From Paraburkholderia phytofirmans OLGA172 (GTDB lineage: Bacteria > Pseudomonadota > Gammaproteobacteria > Burkholderiales > Burkholderiaceae): a stretch of 64,000 nucleotides of DNA. Made by a program: the position numbers and the translations under genes. The DNA lies in the NCBI RefSeq assembly GCF_001634365.1, contig NZ_CP014579.1, positions 1,612,001 through 1,676,000 on the forward strand. Direction: 5' to 3'. Below the pieces are notes generated by a model. That model saw only the letters and a list, made by a program, of their open reading frames with translations, was not told the origin of the DNA and did no database searches. Below are positions 17,284 to 25,845 of the stretch, one piece after another. How positions within the stretch are numbered: position 1 is the stretch's first letter; each line of letters starts with the position of its first letter.

Positions 17284-18165
17284 ATGACCACTTCCGCTAC
17301 CCGCCGCGCCAACTTCCGCGCCAAAGTCAACCAACGCCAGGGCCTGCTCGTGCCGGGCGCCTTCAACGCAATGAGTGCGCGCGTGATCGAAGACGCCGGC
17401 TTCGAAGCGATCTACATCACGGGCGCGGGCGTCACCAACATGTCGCTCGGCCTGCCCGATCTCGGCTTCATCGGCCTTGCCGAAGTCGCCGAGCATTGCG
17501 CGCGGATTCGCGACGCGGTCGCGCTGCCGCTGATCGTCGACGCCGACACCGGCTTCGGCAACGCGCTGAACGTGCGCCAGACCGTGCGCGTGCTCGAGCG
17601 CAGCGGTGCCGACGTGATCCAGTTCGAAGACCAGATCATGCCTAAGAAATGCGGCCACTTCGCCGGCAAGGAAGTGGTCAGCACAAGCGAGATGGTCGGC
17701 AAGATCCGCGCGGCAGTCGATGCGCGCGAAGACGGCAATCTGCAGATCATGGCGCGCACCGATTCGGCCGCGGTCCACGGCATCGAAGACGCGATCGAAC
17801 GCGGCCATCGCTTCATCGAGGCCGGCGCGGACATTCTGTTTATCGAAGCGACCGAATCGCTTGCCGACATCGAGCGTTTGCCGTCGCTGTTCGACAAGCC
17901 GCAACTGATCAACATCGTGATCGGCGGCAAGACGCCGGTGCAATCGCGCGAAGCGCTCGCCAAACTTGGCTACGGGATCGTCCTGTATGCGAACGCGGCA
18001 CTGCAAGGCGCGGTGCTCGGCATGCAGCGCGCGCTCGGTACGTTGAAGAGCAATGGCCGCCTCGATGAAGACGCGACGCTAGTCGCGCCGTTCAGCGAAC
18101 GCCAGCGCCTTGTGAACAAACCGCTGTATGACAAACTCGATCGGGAATACGCGGCGAAGGACTGA
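17284..18165 (+). CDS. Isocitrate lyase/PEP mutase superfamily lyase (PrpB-like)
   Basis: This 293-residue TIM-barrel enzyme has the superfamily catalytic loop KKCGH, the Mg-binding strand [14 protein letters not shown], and IMARTD. These occur in methylisocitrate lyase (PrpB), 2,3-dimethylmalate lyase and related C-C lyases. The NITEFG-type segment expected in classical PrpB is replaced by [10 protein letters not shown]. No prpC or prpD follows, so the substrate may not be methylisocitrate. GGAG precedes the ATG. It is driven by the sigma-54 promoter at 17217 and presumably by the divergent PrpR-like activator. Confidence 0.85.
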   Translation: MTTSATRRANFRAKVNQRQGLLVPGAFNAMSARVIEDAGFEAIYITGAGVTNMSLGLPDLGFIGLAEVAEHCARIRDAVALPLIVDADTGFGNALNVRQTVRVLERSGADVIQFEDQIMPKKCGHFAGKEVVSTSEMVGKIRAAVDAREDGNLQIMARTDSAAVHGIEDAIERGHRFIEAGADILFIEATESLADIERLPSLFDKPQLINIVIGGKTPVQSREALAKLGYGIVLYANAALQGAVLGMQRALGTLKSNGRLDEDATLVAPFSERQRLVNKPLYDKLDREYAAKD

Positions 18166-18287
18166 GCCACATGGACAGCGCGAGACGGTGCGCAAGTCCA
18201 TCACGACCTGAAAGCGGGAGACCAGAGGCCTTTTGCAACCGAAACGAGCCGCGAACACGGCGTTGATACCGTCAACACCGCCGTGTC

Positions 18288-18478
18288 GTCGGCTTGCCTT
18301 ACGCACTGACCATTGCGATCCTCGGCGGTACAAGCGGGTTTGTTGCGTTACGATTCAAGGCTAGCGGCCATGACCCTATTGTTCCAGGTACGTCAGCGTA
18401 TGGGCCGCGATTTCATTGATCGTCTTCTATACACGCATGCCGGAAACACGTTTCCGAAAGGTAGTCGCAAGAATATGA
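18288..18478 (+). pseudogene. C-terminal relic of an MHS-type (MFS) transporter
   Basis: From 18288 one frame reads VVGLPYALTIAILGGTSGF-VALRFKASGHD, which matches the TM11 region of metabolite:H+ symporters (GLPYAL..A.FGGTAEY.ALWFK). After a frameshift near 18390 another frame continues as a final helix (YVSVWAAISLIVFYTRMPET) and stops at 18476-18478. Everything upstream is lost. A carboxylate symporter next to the lyase would have formed a logical catabolic unit. Confidence 0.65.
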
Positions 18479-18557
18479 AGTCAGAACCATCTCGCGGTAC
18501 GCGCCGGCACGGTGGCGGCGTCATCGAATCCGCGCGCGGTGCGATGAGGAAGGCGCA

Positions 18558-19997
18558 ATGACCGGCGGCGGCGCACGCAACTCGCACATCGGCTGGCTGC
18601 CGTATATCGTCGCGGCCACGTTCTTCATGGAGTACCTCGACACCACGGTGATCGCGACCGCGCTGCCACAGATGGCGCACTCGTTCGGCGTCGGGCCGAA
18701 CAGCCTGAGCCTCGGCATGACGGCCTATATGCTGGCGCTGGCGATTTTCATCCCGGCGAGCGGCTGGGTCGCCGACCGCTGCGGCTCGCGCACGGTGTTC
18801 TTCAGCGCGATCGGCGTGTTCACGGTGGCTTCGGTGTTGTGCGGCCTGTCGCAGAACGTGACTGAATTTACGGCCGCGCGGCTGCTGCAAGGCATGGGCG
18901 GCGCGATGATGGTGCCGGTGGGCCGGTTGATCGTGGTCCGCAACACGGAGAAGAGCCGCATGATGCAGGCGATCTCGACCATCACATGGCCGGCCATTGC
19001 TGCGCCGGTGGTCGGACCGCCGGTGGGCGGCTTCATCACCACGTATGCGTCGTGGCGCTGGATCTTTCTGCTGAACGTGCCCTTCGGTCTGGCAGCAATG
19101 GCCGTTGCGCTCGCGCTGGTGCCGAACCTGCGCGGCACCGAACGCAAACCGCTCGACGTCGTTGGCCTCCTGCTGAGCGCCACGACGCTGACGGCGATTC
19201 TCTATGGTGCGGAACTGGCTAGCCAACCCGGCGAGAATCCCTGGGTGGCTGGCGCGATCATCGCCGGCGGATTGCTGATGGGCGTGGTGGCGTTCCAGCA
19301 TGCGAAGCGTCATCCGTATCCGCTGATCGATGTATCCACGCTGAAAATCCCGACTTTTTCCGTGACAGTGGTGACCGGTTCGTTCACCCGCATCGGTATC
19401 GGCGCGGTTCCGTATCTGATGCCGCTGCTGTTCCAGGTCGGTTTTGGGTTGTCGGCGTTCAAATCGGGCCTGTTGTTGCTCGCGAGCGCGCTCGGCAACC
19501 TCGGCATGAAGGCACTCACCACACGCATCTTGCAACGCTACGGTTTCCGGATGGTGTCGATTGTCGATGTGACGGTGGCCGGTGTTTTCATCATTGCCTG
19601 CGGGATGTTGACACCGAACGTGCCGCTCATGCTGGTGTTGTTCGTCGTGTTCATTTACGGCGTAGCGCGCTCGATGCAATTCTCGACGCTCGCCACCCTC
19701 GCCTACGCCGACGTCGCCCAACCGCAGATGAGCGCAGCGAGCACGCTATGGAGCGCCGCGGCCCAGATGACGATCGGTTTGGGCATTGCCTTCGGTGCCG
19801 TCTCGCTGCGTGCGGCAGCGCTCTTCAACGGCGAGACGACCGGCCATGTATTCACCCTGGACGATTTCCGCCTGGCGTTTCTGTTCGCCGGGGTGCTGAC
19901 GCTGGTGTCCGTGACCGGCTACCTGGCGCTCGCACGCGATGCCGGACAGAGTATCGGCGGCGGTTCGCGCAGCGTCGAGGACCCGGCGAAGAGCTGA
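18558..19997 (+). CDS. MFS drug-efflux-type transporter (DHA2 family)
   Basis: This 479-residue inner-membrane protein begins with TM1 containing the DHA motif (MEYLDTTVIATALPQM), then motif A-like WVADRCGSRTVFF and motif C-like WPAIAAPVVGPPVGG. Many hydrophobic helices follow to the C-terminus, consistent with the 14-TM EmrB/QacA group. The ATG at 18558 has GAGGA upstream. It stands alone between a transporter relic and a GNAT gene. The substrate cannot be predicted. Confidence 0.88.
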   Translation: MTGGGARNSHIGWLPYIVAATFFMEYLDTTVIATALPQMAHSFGVGPNSLSLGMTAYMLALAIFIPASGWVADRCGSRTVFFSAIGVFTVASVLCGLSQNVTEFTAARLLQGMGGAMMVPVGRLIVVRNTEKSRMMQAISTITWPAIAAPVVGPPVGGFITTYASWRWIFLLNVPFGLAAMAVALALVPNLRGTERKPLDVVGLLLSATTLTAILYGAELASQPGENPWVAGAIIAGGLLMGVVAFQHAKRHPYPLIDVSTLKIPTFSVTVVTGSFTRIGIGAVPYLMPLLFQVGFGLSAFKSGLLLLASALGNLGMKALTTRILQRYGFRMVSIVDVTVAGVFIIACGMLTPNVPLMLVLFVVFIYGVARSMQFSTLATLAYADVAQPQMSAASTLWSAAAQMTIGLGIAFGAVSLRAAALFNGETTGHVFTLDDFRLAFLFAGVLTLVSVTGYLALARDAGQSIGGGSRSVEDPAKS

Positions 19998-20023
19998 GCG
20001 CAACGCGGGCCGGGTGGCAGGGT

Positions 20024-20055
20024 TTGAAGCGGGAATTGAAGCGGGAATTGAAGCA
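20024..20055. repeat. 12-bp tandem repeat
   Basis: Two exact copies of TTGAAGCGGGAA followed by a third that agrees at the first seven positions. It lies in the gap between the MFS and GNAT genes. Confidence 0.8.
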
Positions 20056-20115
20056 GCAGCGCCCAACCGGCGCCGCATCCTTTGATTGCTTAACCAGCAC
20101 AGGCGGAGACACGCG

Positions 20116-20550
20116 GTGCAAGAAAACGAGCTGACGATTTCGGGCAACAAGGCCGACCTCGACATCGAGATGATCTACGCGTTCCTCTCGCAGGAGACGG
20201 CATGGGCGAAGGGCATGCCACGCGAGACGTTCGACCGGGCGATAGAGGGGTCGCTATGTTTCGGCGCGTATATCGAAGGCAGGCAGATCGCTTTTGCTCG
20301 CCTGGTAACCGACCAGGCGACATTCGCCTACCTGTGCGATGTCTTCGTGCTGCCGGCGCACCGTGGCAAAGGATACGCGTCAGCGTTGATGAAGCACGTA
20401 TTCGCCAGCCCCTCGCTGACCGGCTTGCGCAGAATCGTGCTGGTGACGACAGACGCTCACCACGTCTACAAACCGCACGGTTTCAAGGAACTGACGGCGC
20501 CGGAGCGCTATATGGAACTGCACAATCCGGACGTCTACAAGACGGCTTGA
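20116..20550 (+). CDS. GNAT family N-acetyltransferase
   Basis: This 144-residue protein has the acetyl-CoA binding motif A of GNAT enzymes: CDVFVLPAHRGKGYASALM. A VLVTTDAHHVYKPHGFKEL block follows, where GF-containing motif B closes the fold. GTG at 20116 is taken as the start because GGAG is 7 nt upstream and the first residues (MQENELTISG) fit family N-termini. The substrate is unknown; the PHGF and AYIEGRQIAFARL blocks resemble the YitI-like group. It is convergent with the 2OG hydroxylase gene. Confidence 0.85.
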   Translation: MQENELTISGNKADLDIEMIYAFLSQETAWAKGMPRETFDRAIEGSLCFGAYIEGRQIAFARLVTDQATFAYLCDVFVLPAHRGKGYASALMKHVFASPSLTGLRRIVLVTTDAHHVYKPHGFKELTAPERYMELHNPDVYKTA

Positions 20551-20569
20551 GCGAAACGCGCCGGGGGCA

Positions 20570-21451
20570 CTAAGCAAAAACCCCTTCCCTGACCCACTTG
20601 GTCATGATCCACTTCTCGCCTGCCAGAACCGGTGCGCCCCCATGCAAGCTCAAAGGATCGAGCTGCCGCGCCCCGTTCATGTAGCGAAAATAGACAGCGC
20701 CACCCCGCCTCGGGGCAATCGACACGCCAGCATCGGGGAAAAAAGTCTCCCCTCCCGCAGCCACGTCGTTGAGGTACAAAACCAGCGTCGCAACCCGCTG
20801 CCCGCCGCGCGCCATATGCACGGCACTGCCCGTCTGCGCAGGCGGAAAATAATCGAAATGTGACCGATACTCGGCGCCGACCCCATACCTCAGCACCTGC
20901 AACCCTTCACCATTCTCGACCGGCCAGTTCATCAAGCTGGCAAAGCGCTGTTCGAGCCGTTCGAGGAATGGGTCCGCACCTCGGTGATACCAGGCGCCTT
21001 CGCTGGTGCGATTCGGAATCACGTCATTCGAGCCGTTCTCAGGATTGACGGTAGTGGACCGCTTGAGCAAGGGGCGCGACCGTTCGATCATCTCGTCGCA
21101 TTCTTCGTCCGACATCACATCGGCGAACGCGACGATCTGCGGCCGCTCGCAGCGCATCAGCACCTTGACGTCGCGATCGTAGGCACGAATCAGATTGCCC
21201 GCCGCGACCGGCGCCGGATCGTAGCGGTATTCGCCTGTGGCCGCCTCGACACCGCATCGCGCGGCGGCGGCAACAGCAACAGGAGCCACGCGAGCCGCTC
21301 CGGTAGCCTCGAACGAAGCGTTCACCGTGGCTCGCGCAAGTTCCGACTCGAAGCCGGCGCCCACCATGGCATCCACCAACACCGCAGGGCTAAAGCCGCG
21401 CTCGACATGACTGTTCAACCAGGTTTTCACGGCATCGTTTACGACAGGCAT
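20570..21451 (-). CDS. 2OG-Fe(II) oxygenase (prolyl 4-hydroxylase type), copy 1
   Basis: This 293-residue enzyme has the non-haem iron triad: HFDYF gives His and Asp, LSLHGGAPV gives the distal His, and EKWIMTKWVRE gives the 2-oxoglutarate-binding Lys. YLNDVAAGGETFFPDAG is the hallmark of P4Hc domains. About 75 N-terminal residues form a small helical domain of unknown role. I choose the ATG at 21451 because the paralogue next door starts with the same MPVV; an ATG 9 bases upstream is possible. It is a tandem duplicate of the next gene. Confidence 0.88.
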   Translation of the reverse strand: MPVVNDAVKTWLNSHVERGFSPAVLVDAMVGAGFESELARATVNASFEATGAARVAPVAVAAAARCGVEAATGEYRYDPAPVAAGNLIRAYDRDVKVLMRCERPQIVAFADVMSDEECDEMIERSRPLLKRSTTVNPENGSNDVIPNRTSEGAWYHRGADPFLERLEQRFASLMNWPVENGEGLQVLRYGVGAEYRSHFDYFPPAQTGSAVHMARGGQRVATLVLYLNDVAAGGETFFPDAGVSIAPRRGGAVYFRYMNGARQLDPLSLHGGAPVLAGEKWIMTKWVREGVFA

Positions 21452-21759
21452 ACGTCTCATCCCACATTCAGAGTTCGCTCGTTCAGCGCGCGCAGACCGG
21501 ACGCGCGGCCAATCGGGCGATGCTGAGGAAAGCAAAGGATGATAGGTGGCCATCCCGTCGTATTTCACGCGACGATTCGGAAATGGGTCTTGGCTGAAAC
21601 GCATTCAGCGTCGGATTCGACGCGGCGCGACCTACGAAATTTACTACTCGGCCGTCCCTGGGCGGACGAGATGTGCCTGATCGCCGGCAGCCGTTGCGGC
21701 ACGGTTAACGGCCCGGCGGGCAAAGCCGCCGCACGTCGTGCGGCCGAATAGCGCGCGCC
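21452..21759. other. Intergenic stretch between the two hydroxylase genes
   Basis: No convincing gene. It should carry the promoter of the downstream copy; the 3' part has GC-rich inverted repeats too short to call a terminator. Confidence 0.4.
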
Positions 21760-22638
21760 TCAGCCGTAGGCCCGCTCGCGCATCCACTTCGTCATGATCC
21801 ATTTGTCGCCGCCGAGCACCGGTGCGCCGCCGTGCAAGGTCAGCGGATCGAGTTGCCGCTGGCCGTTCATATAGCGGAAATAGACCGCGCCACCCTTTAC
21901 TGCCGCGACTGAGATGCCCGCTTCCGGGAAAATCGTTTCGCCGCCGTCGGGCACGTCGTTCAGATAGATCACCAGGGTCGCCACGCGCTGGCCGCCTTGG
22001 GCGGTATGCACCGCGCTGCCGCCCTGATCGGGCGGGAAATAATCGAAGTGCGGGCGATATTCGCCGCTCGTGCCGTAATGCAGAATCTGCAGCCCTTCGC
22101 CGTTTTCAACCGGCCAGTTCATCAGACTCGATATGCGGCGGTCCATCTGTTCGATGAACGCGTCTTCCCCGCGCTGGTACCAGATGCCTTCGCTGGTGCG
22201 GTTGAGGATTACGTCTTCCTTGCCGGTGTCGGGATTGACCGTGGTCGAGCGCTTCAGCCGATGACGCGAGCGTTCGATCATCGCGTCGCATTCGTCAGGT
22301 GACAGCACATCCGCGAACACAATCACTTGCGGCCGCTCGCAGCGCATCAACACGCGGACGTCGCGATCGTGCGCACGGATCACATTGCCGCGCGCAACAG
22401 GCGACGCATCGTACTGGTAGGTTTGCGGCCCGGCTTTTACCAGCGCGGCCTCAGCCGCTGCCGGTGGCGAGCCCCCTGCGTCCGCCGGATTCTTGCCGAA
22501 CGCCTTGTGCACTTCCGCGCGCGCGGCTTCCGTGGCGAAACCGGCTTGCACCATCGCGTCGATCATCGAGTCGATGCTGCAACCACGCGCTGCATTGCTG
22601 CTCAGCCATGCTTCCCACGATGCATCCACTACTGGCAT
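21760..22638 (-). CDS. 2OG-Fe(II) oxygenase (prolyl 4-hydroxylase type), copy 2
   Basis: This 292-residue paralogue of copy 1 has the same layout: an N-terminal helical segment, then VLMRCERPQVIVFADVLS, HFDYF, NDVPDGGETIFPEAG, LTLHGGAPV and DKWIMTKWMRE. The iron ligands and the 2OG lysine are all kept, so both copies look active. The ATG at 22638 has a GGGGGAG ribosome site. The helical N-terminal region is less conserved between the copies than the catalytic part. The target, a protein proline or another substrate, is not evident. Confidence 0.88.
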   Translation of the reverse strand: MPVVDASWEAWLSSNAARGCSIDSMIDAMVQAGFATEAARAEVHKAFGKNPADAGGSPPAAAEAALVKAGPQTYQYDASPVARGNVIRAHDRDVRVLMRCERPQVIVFADVLSPDECDAMIERSRHRLKRSTTVNPDTGKEDVILNRTSEGIWYQRGEDAFIEQMDRRISSLMNWPVENGEGLQILHYGTSGEYRPHFDYFPPDQGGSAVHTAQGGQRVATLVIYLNDVPDGGETIFPEAGISVAAVKGGAVYFRYMNGQRQLDPLTLHGGAPVLGGDKWIMTKWMRERAYG

Positions 22639-22721
22639 AGAACTCCCCCGCTTGTCCACGTCACGAAATACTGCATCAACTGGCCGGTTCATAGCAAGGC
22701 TCGGTAGAGTGCGCCGGGCTG

Positions 22722-22834
22722 GACGACTAGCCCGCTATCGGGGGGGGTGACGCCTGGGCGGACGACTAAGCAGCTATCGAGGGGCGACACCTGGGCGGAC
22801 GACTAAGCAGCTATCGGGGGGCGACACCTGGGCG
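22722..22834. repeat. Three tandem 37-39-bp direct repeats
   Basis: Units begin GACGACTA at 22722 (39 bp, several differences), 22761 (37 bp) and 22798 (37 bp); the last two differ at one position. Each contains GCTATCG followed by a G-run and ends CTGGGCG. A truncated GACG starts a fourth at 22835. They lie between the hydroxylase start and the DUF2325 control region. Confidence 0.9.
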
Positions 22835-22954
22835 GACGGCAAAATATCGTCGCCATTGCCTATCGAAAGTTCGAACGGGCGCTGGCCGTGCAGGCGTTTC
22901 TCGAGTTCGCGCAAGCCAGGTAAAACCGCTTTCGCTACCCTCACGCCGCCTTTT

Positions 22955-22978
22955 CGTTATATCCTGTCGAATATCACG
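22955..22978. promoter_or_regulatory. ModE-type operator, site A
   Basis: CGTTATAT (22955-22962), eight bases, ATATCACG (22971-22978). Arms match as an inverted repeat at 7 of 8 positions. Spacing equals that of the E. coli modA operator. It lies about 200 bp before the DUF2325 gene. Confidence 0.65.
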
Positions 22979-23077
22979 ATATGCTTCGTGGCGCGCGATG
23001 GCTCGCCCGTCACCCGCGCACGACGAAGCGAAACAAGCAAGCAGGAGCCAGCAGCGGTGCGGTTTTCGTTTGTCCAT

Positions 23078-23101
23078 CGTTATATACGTGCAACTATATC
23101 G
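23078..23101. promoter_or_regulatory. ModE-type operator, site B
   Basis: CGTTATAT (23078-23085), eight bases, CTATATCG (23094-23101); 6 of 8 arm positions pair. It lies 78 bp upstream of the DUF2325 ATG. Confidence 0.6.
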
Positions 23102-23179
23102 CCAGCGGCGCCCGCATGGCGCGCGCGTCCGGCACGCACGTTCAGCCCGCCTGACGCCAGAACCGGATTCGAGGTCCTC

Positions 23180-24529
23180 ATGCACACGCCCCCGTTTCGT
23201 CTTGCCAAGCCCCCGCGTCTCAAGCTGTCCAGCGACGAACTCGCCGGCGCCGGCTTGGGCCCGGCCGATCCGTGCTGCACGCCCGCCAAGGTATCGCTCC
23301 CGACCGCCAGACGGCGCGCGCGCCTCGCCGAGCTCGATGGCCAACTGCATTGTTCGATCATCGGCACCTGTCTCAGCACGCACGAACTGCGCAAACTGGT
23401 GCCTAAATTCACCGGCCTCAATAGCCGGGACGCGAGCGATCTGGAGATTCATCACTCGGCCGTCGAACTCGCGATCGATGGCGGCGCGGGCGCCAAAGCT
23501 CTGCACAAGCTGCTTGACGAGCACTATGCGGCGGCAATCCGCCGCTTCGACAAAGCCGCCGACGACGTCGAACTGCTGAAGCTCTGGGACGAAGCGCTGA
23601 AGAGCGGCGACATCCCGCCTGCTTACTGGGCTTTGATGACGCATCCGTATGCGACCTTGTACGTGCGCCGGAGAGCGTTCGGCGAATTGCACATGCTGTC
23701 GCATCTGGTTGGCGCGGCGAATCGCGCGGATATCCGCAGGCTGGTTGCGCTCGAAACGGAAAACGCCGAGTTGAAGGAGAAAGCCGAGCGGCAGCAAAGC
23801 CGCTTGCAGCAACTCAGCATGCAGCGCGACGCATCGATCGCCGCGCTCAACCAGCAGATCGCGCAACTCACCGCCTTGGCCACGCGCCAGCCGCCGACGG
23901 ATCCCGCCGATCTCGAAGCCGAGATATCAAGGCTGCGCGACAAGCTGGCCGACACCAACCAGCGGATGGCGCTGCATACGAGCCGCCGTGAGGCCGCTGA
24001 ACAGCGTGCGCTGCAGGAACAAGACGCGGCGCTCGCGTTACGCAAAAGCCGCGATCAGGCGTTGGCGCTTCTCGAACTGGTGCAAAGCGAATGCGATGCG
24101 CTGGAACGCGCGACGGTGGATGCTGCCCACAGCCATGGCGCGGGGACGCAGCAAGCCAGCCTCGACAGCGTGCGCGGCAAACGGATTGTGTATGTGGGCG
24201 GCCGTCCCGGCTCGAATGCCGCGCTCAAGCGGCTGGTGGGCGCCGCCGGCGGTGATTTCGTGGTGCACGACGGCGGCGTGGAAGATCGCAAAGGTCTGCT
24301 CGCCGCTGCGTTGCCGGGTGCGGATATCGTCGTGTTTCCGGTCGACTGCGTCGCTCACGATTCGATGAATACGCTCAAAAAGGTGTGTGAGCGCCATCAG
24401 ATCGACTACTACCCGCTGCGCACAGCCAGCGTGGCGAGCTTTGTCGAATTGGTGGAGCGCCTGCGCGCCGGGCAACTGGCGCAGTTGGGCAATCCGCCGC
24501 CCTCGGCATTTTGCTTGCGCCACGGCTGA
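23180..24529 (+). CDS. DUF2325 domain protein, likely under ModE control
   Basis: This 449-residue protein of unknown function has a conserved N-terminal segment with cysteines (HCSIIGTCLSTHELRKLVPK), a coiled-coil middle (about residues 190-320; ETENAELKEKAERQQSRLQQ then similar heptads), and a C-terminal Rossmann-like DUF2325 domain from residue ~333 (IVYVGGRPGSNAALKRLV, DIVFPVDCVAHD-type block). No signal peptide or membrane helix. The ATG at 23180 has GAGG upstream; the open frame extends further but its upstream part looks non-coding. Two ModE-like operators precede it and modE lies convergently downstream, pointing to molybdenum-related use. The function is not established. Confidence 0.85.
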   Translation: MHTPPFRLAKPPRLKLSSDELAGAGLGPADPCCTPAKVSLPTARRRARLAELDGQLHCSIIGTCLSTHELRKLVPKFTGLNSRDASDLEIHHSAVELAIDGGAGAKALHKLLDEHYAAAIRRFDKAADDVELLKLWDEALKSGDIPPAYWALMTHPYATLYVRRRAFGELHMLSHLVGAANRADIRRLVALETENAELKEKAERQQSRLQQLSMQRDASIAALNQQIAQLTALATRQPPTDPADLEAEISRLRDKLADTNQRMALHTSRREAAEQRALQEQDAALALRKSRDQALALLELVQSECDALERATVDAAHSHGAGTQQASLDSVRGKRIVYVGGRPGSNAALKRLVGAAGGDFVVHDGGVEDRKGLLAAALPGADIVVFPVDCVAHDSMNTLKKVCERHQIDYYPLRTASVASFVELVERLRAGQLAQLGNPPPSAFCLRHG

Positions 24530-24604
24530 GCGGCAGGGTGTCGGCCCCGAACCGCGAGGCGTGAACGCCGAACGCTGAACCGAGGCGCCGTCGGCCCCAG
24601 CCGC

Positions 24605-25015
24605 TCAGGAACGAATCAACCTGGTCAACTCGGCGATCTGTTTCGCGCAGCTTCGTTGCGCCTCGACTTCGACATCGCGGTAAAGACGAATGATGTTTTC
24701 GCCCACCGGCGTCAGCGTACAGCCACCGCCGCTTTGACCGCCTTGCTCCGAGTGGGTGGCGGGCGCTTTGAGCGAGCGGTTCAGTTCGTCGATCAGCAGC
24801 CATGCACGACGGTACGACATGCCGAGGCTGCGCGCCGCGGCCGAGATCGAGCCGTATTCGCGCACGGCTTCGAGCAGTTCGACTTTGCCAGGCCCGAGCG
24901 CGACGGCGTCGCCGCTGCGGATACGCATTCTGAAGCGCACTTCGGGGCGCGATTTCAAGGACTTTGTCGCGCGTCTTGGTTTGGTTTTCGCGGTATCAGG
25001 CATGCGCAAAAGCAT
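24605..25015 (-). CDS. modE: ModE-type molybdenum regulator, DNA-binding domain only
   Basis: This ~136-residue protein corresponds to the N-terminal winged-helix domain of ModE: GPGKVELLEAVREYGSISAA followed by SLGMSYRRAWLLIDELN and the wing GGGCTLTPVGENIIRLYR. Full ModE has two C-terminal molybdate-binding Mop/TOBE domains; both are absent, so the protein cannot sense molybdate by the usual route. The start is uncertain (ATG 25015, ATG 25003 or a GTG at 25039). It lies just downstream of nifQ on the same strand and probably shares its transcript. The four ModE-type operators nearby suggest it binds them. Confidence 0.82.
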   Translation of the reverse strand: MLLRMPDTAKTKPRRATKSLKSRPEVRFRMRIRSGDAVALGPGKVELLEAVREYGSISAAARSLGMSYRRAWLLIDELNRSLKAPATHSEQGGQSGGGCTLTPVGENIIRLYRDVEVEAQRSCAKQIAELTRLIRS

Positions 25016-25055
25016 ACACGAACCGTCTCGCGCTGCCACCCTGGCCGAATGGCCT

Positions 25056-25688
25056 TCAGTGGTGGCCGGGGAAGCAATGCCCGTAGTCTTCGCAGCCCGG
25101 ACAACCGGGAGCCGGGCCGGGCTGAAGCCCTAACGAAAGCGCGCGCTGCTGGGCGAGGAATTTCTTCCAGCGCAGATTGTCGACATTCAGCCCGACGAGC
25201 GTGGGGAAATAACGCGTCAGCATCCATGTGACTTCTTCACGGCCCGCAAGGCCGAGGTCGCGCCAGAGGTGATCTGGCCGCAAGCACGCGTGGGCGATGA
25301 TCGAGGCGAGGCACAGCGCGTCGTTCGCGTCGACGGCGGTGCTGGAATGCGTGAGCAGCAGTGCCCGTAGCGTGTCGACGAATGCCGCGTGTTCACTGGT
25401 GTCAACAGGCGGCAATGCAGTCGAAGGCGCAGGCACGGGCTCAAGCGCGGCCGCGTGCACAAAGTGCCGCGCCAGCAGTGCGCGCCACGCCTGCTGCGGC
25501 AATCCAGGCAGCGCAAGTTCGTCGCGCACGTCGCGCGCGGCAATCAGTCTCGCGAACAGTTGAGTATCGGGCGACGCAGCGCTCGTGGCCGCGGCCAGCC
25601 ACTTTGCCGTGCGCTCGGCAACCTGCGCGTCGAGCGACGCACGCAGCGGTTCGGTGCCGGGCGCGGCAATCGCATTCGCATTATCCAT
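25056..25688 (-). CDS. nifQ: NifQ family protein
   Basis: NifQ is an iron-sulfur protein that delivers molybdenum for FeMo-cofactor synthesis. This 210-residue protein has the family C-terminal pattern: NLRWKKFLAQQ followed by the Cys cluster GCPGCEDYGHC (C-x2-C-x5-C). The central block EEVTWMLTRYFPTLVGLN also fits. The N-terminal third is Ala-rich and variable. The ATG at 25688 has GGAG upstream. It heads the nifQ-modE unit, divergent from modA, with ModE-type sites between. No nitrogenase genes are in the window, so it may serve molybdenum trafficking generally. Confidence 0.8.
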   Translation of the reverse strand: MDNANAIAAPGTEPLRASLDAQVAERTAKWLAAATSAASPDTQLFARLIAARDVRDELALPGLPQQAWRALLARHFVHAAALEPVPAPSTALPPVDTSEHAAFVDTLRALLLTHSSTAVDANDALCLASIIAHACLRPDHLWRDLGLAGREEVTWMLTRYFPTLVGLNVDNLRWKKFLAQQRALSLGLQPGPAPGCPGCEDYGHCFPGHH

Positions 25689-25731
25689 ACGCGGTTATCT
25701 CCAGCATCGACGCCTGAGCGGCTTGTTCACT

Positions 25732-25755
25732 CGTTATGTCGGCGTGTATATTACG
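25732..25755. promoter_or_regulatory. ModE-type operator, site C
   Basis: CGTTATGT (25732-25739), eight bases, ATATTACG (25748-25755); 6 of 8 arm positions pair. It lies 44 bp upstream of the nifQ start, on the nifQ side of the nifQ-modA divergent gap. Confidence 0.65.
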
Positions 25756-25845
25756 CGGCGATGGCCGCGCCGGCGCAAAAACGCATCGATACGCAATATA
25801 TCGCCAAGCATATCGGCCACTTTTCACAACGCCATGCGCTGACGT

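Noticed and set aside
17080..18006. Upstream extension of the PrpR-like frame to 963 codons
   Set aside because: It runs antisense through the lyase gene, which has family motifs, a ribosome site and a sigma-54 promoter. The added residues are not PrpR-like.
18393..19721. 442-codon minus-strand frame opposite the MFS gene
   Set aside because: Composition is His/Arg repeats typical of antisense reading of membrane-protein codons.
22722..22834. CRISPR array
   Set aside because: Only three units directly adjoining with no unique spacers; it is a tandem repeat.
25792..25815. Fifth ModE operator between sites C and E
   Set aside because: CGCAATAT-N8-GCATATCG has the spacing but only 4 of 8 arm positions pair.
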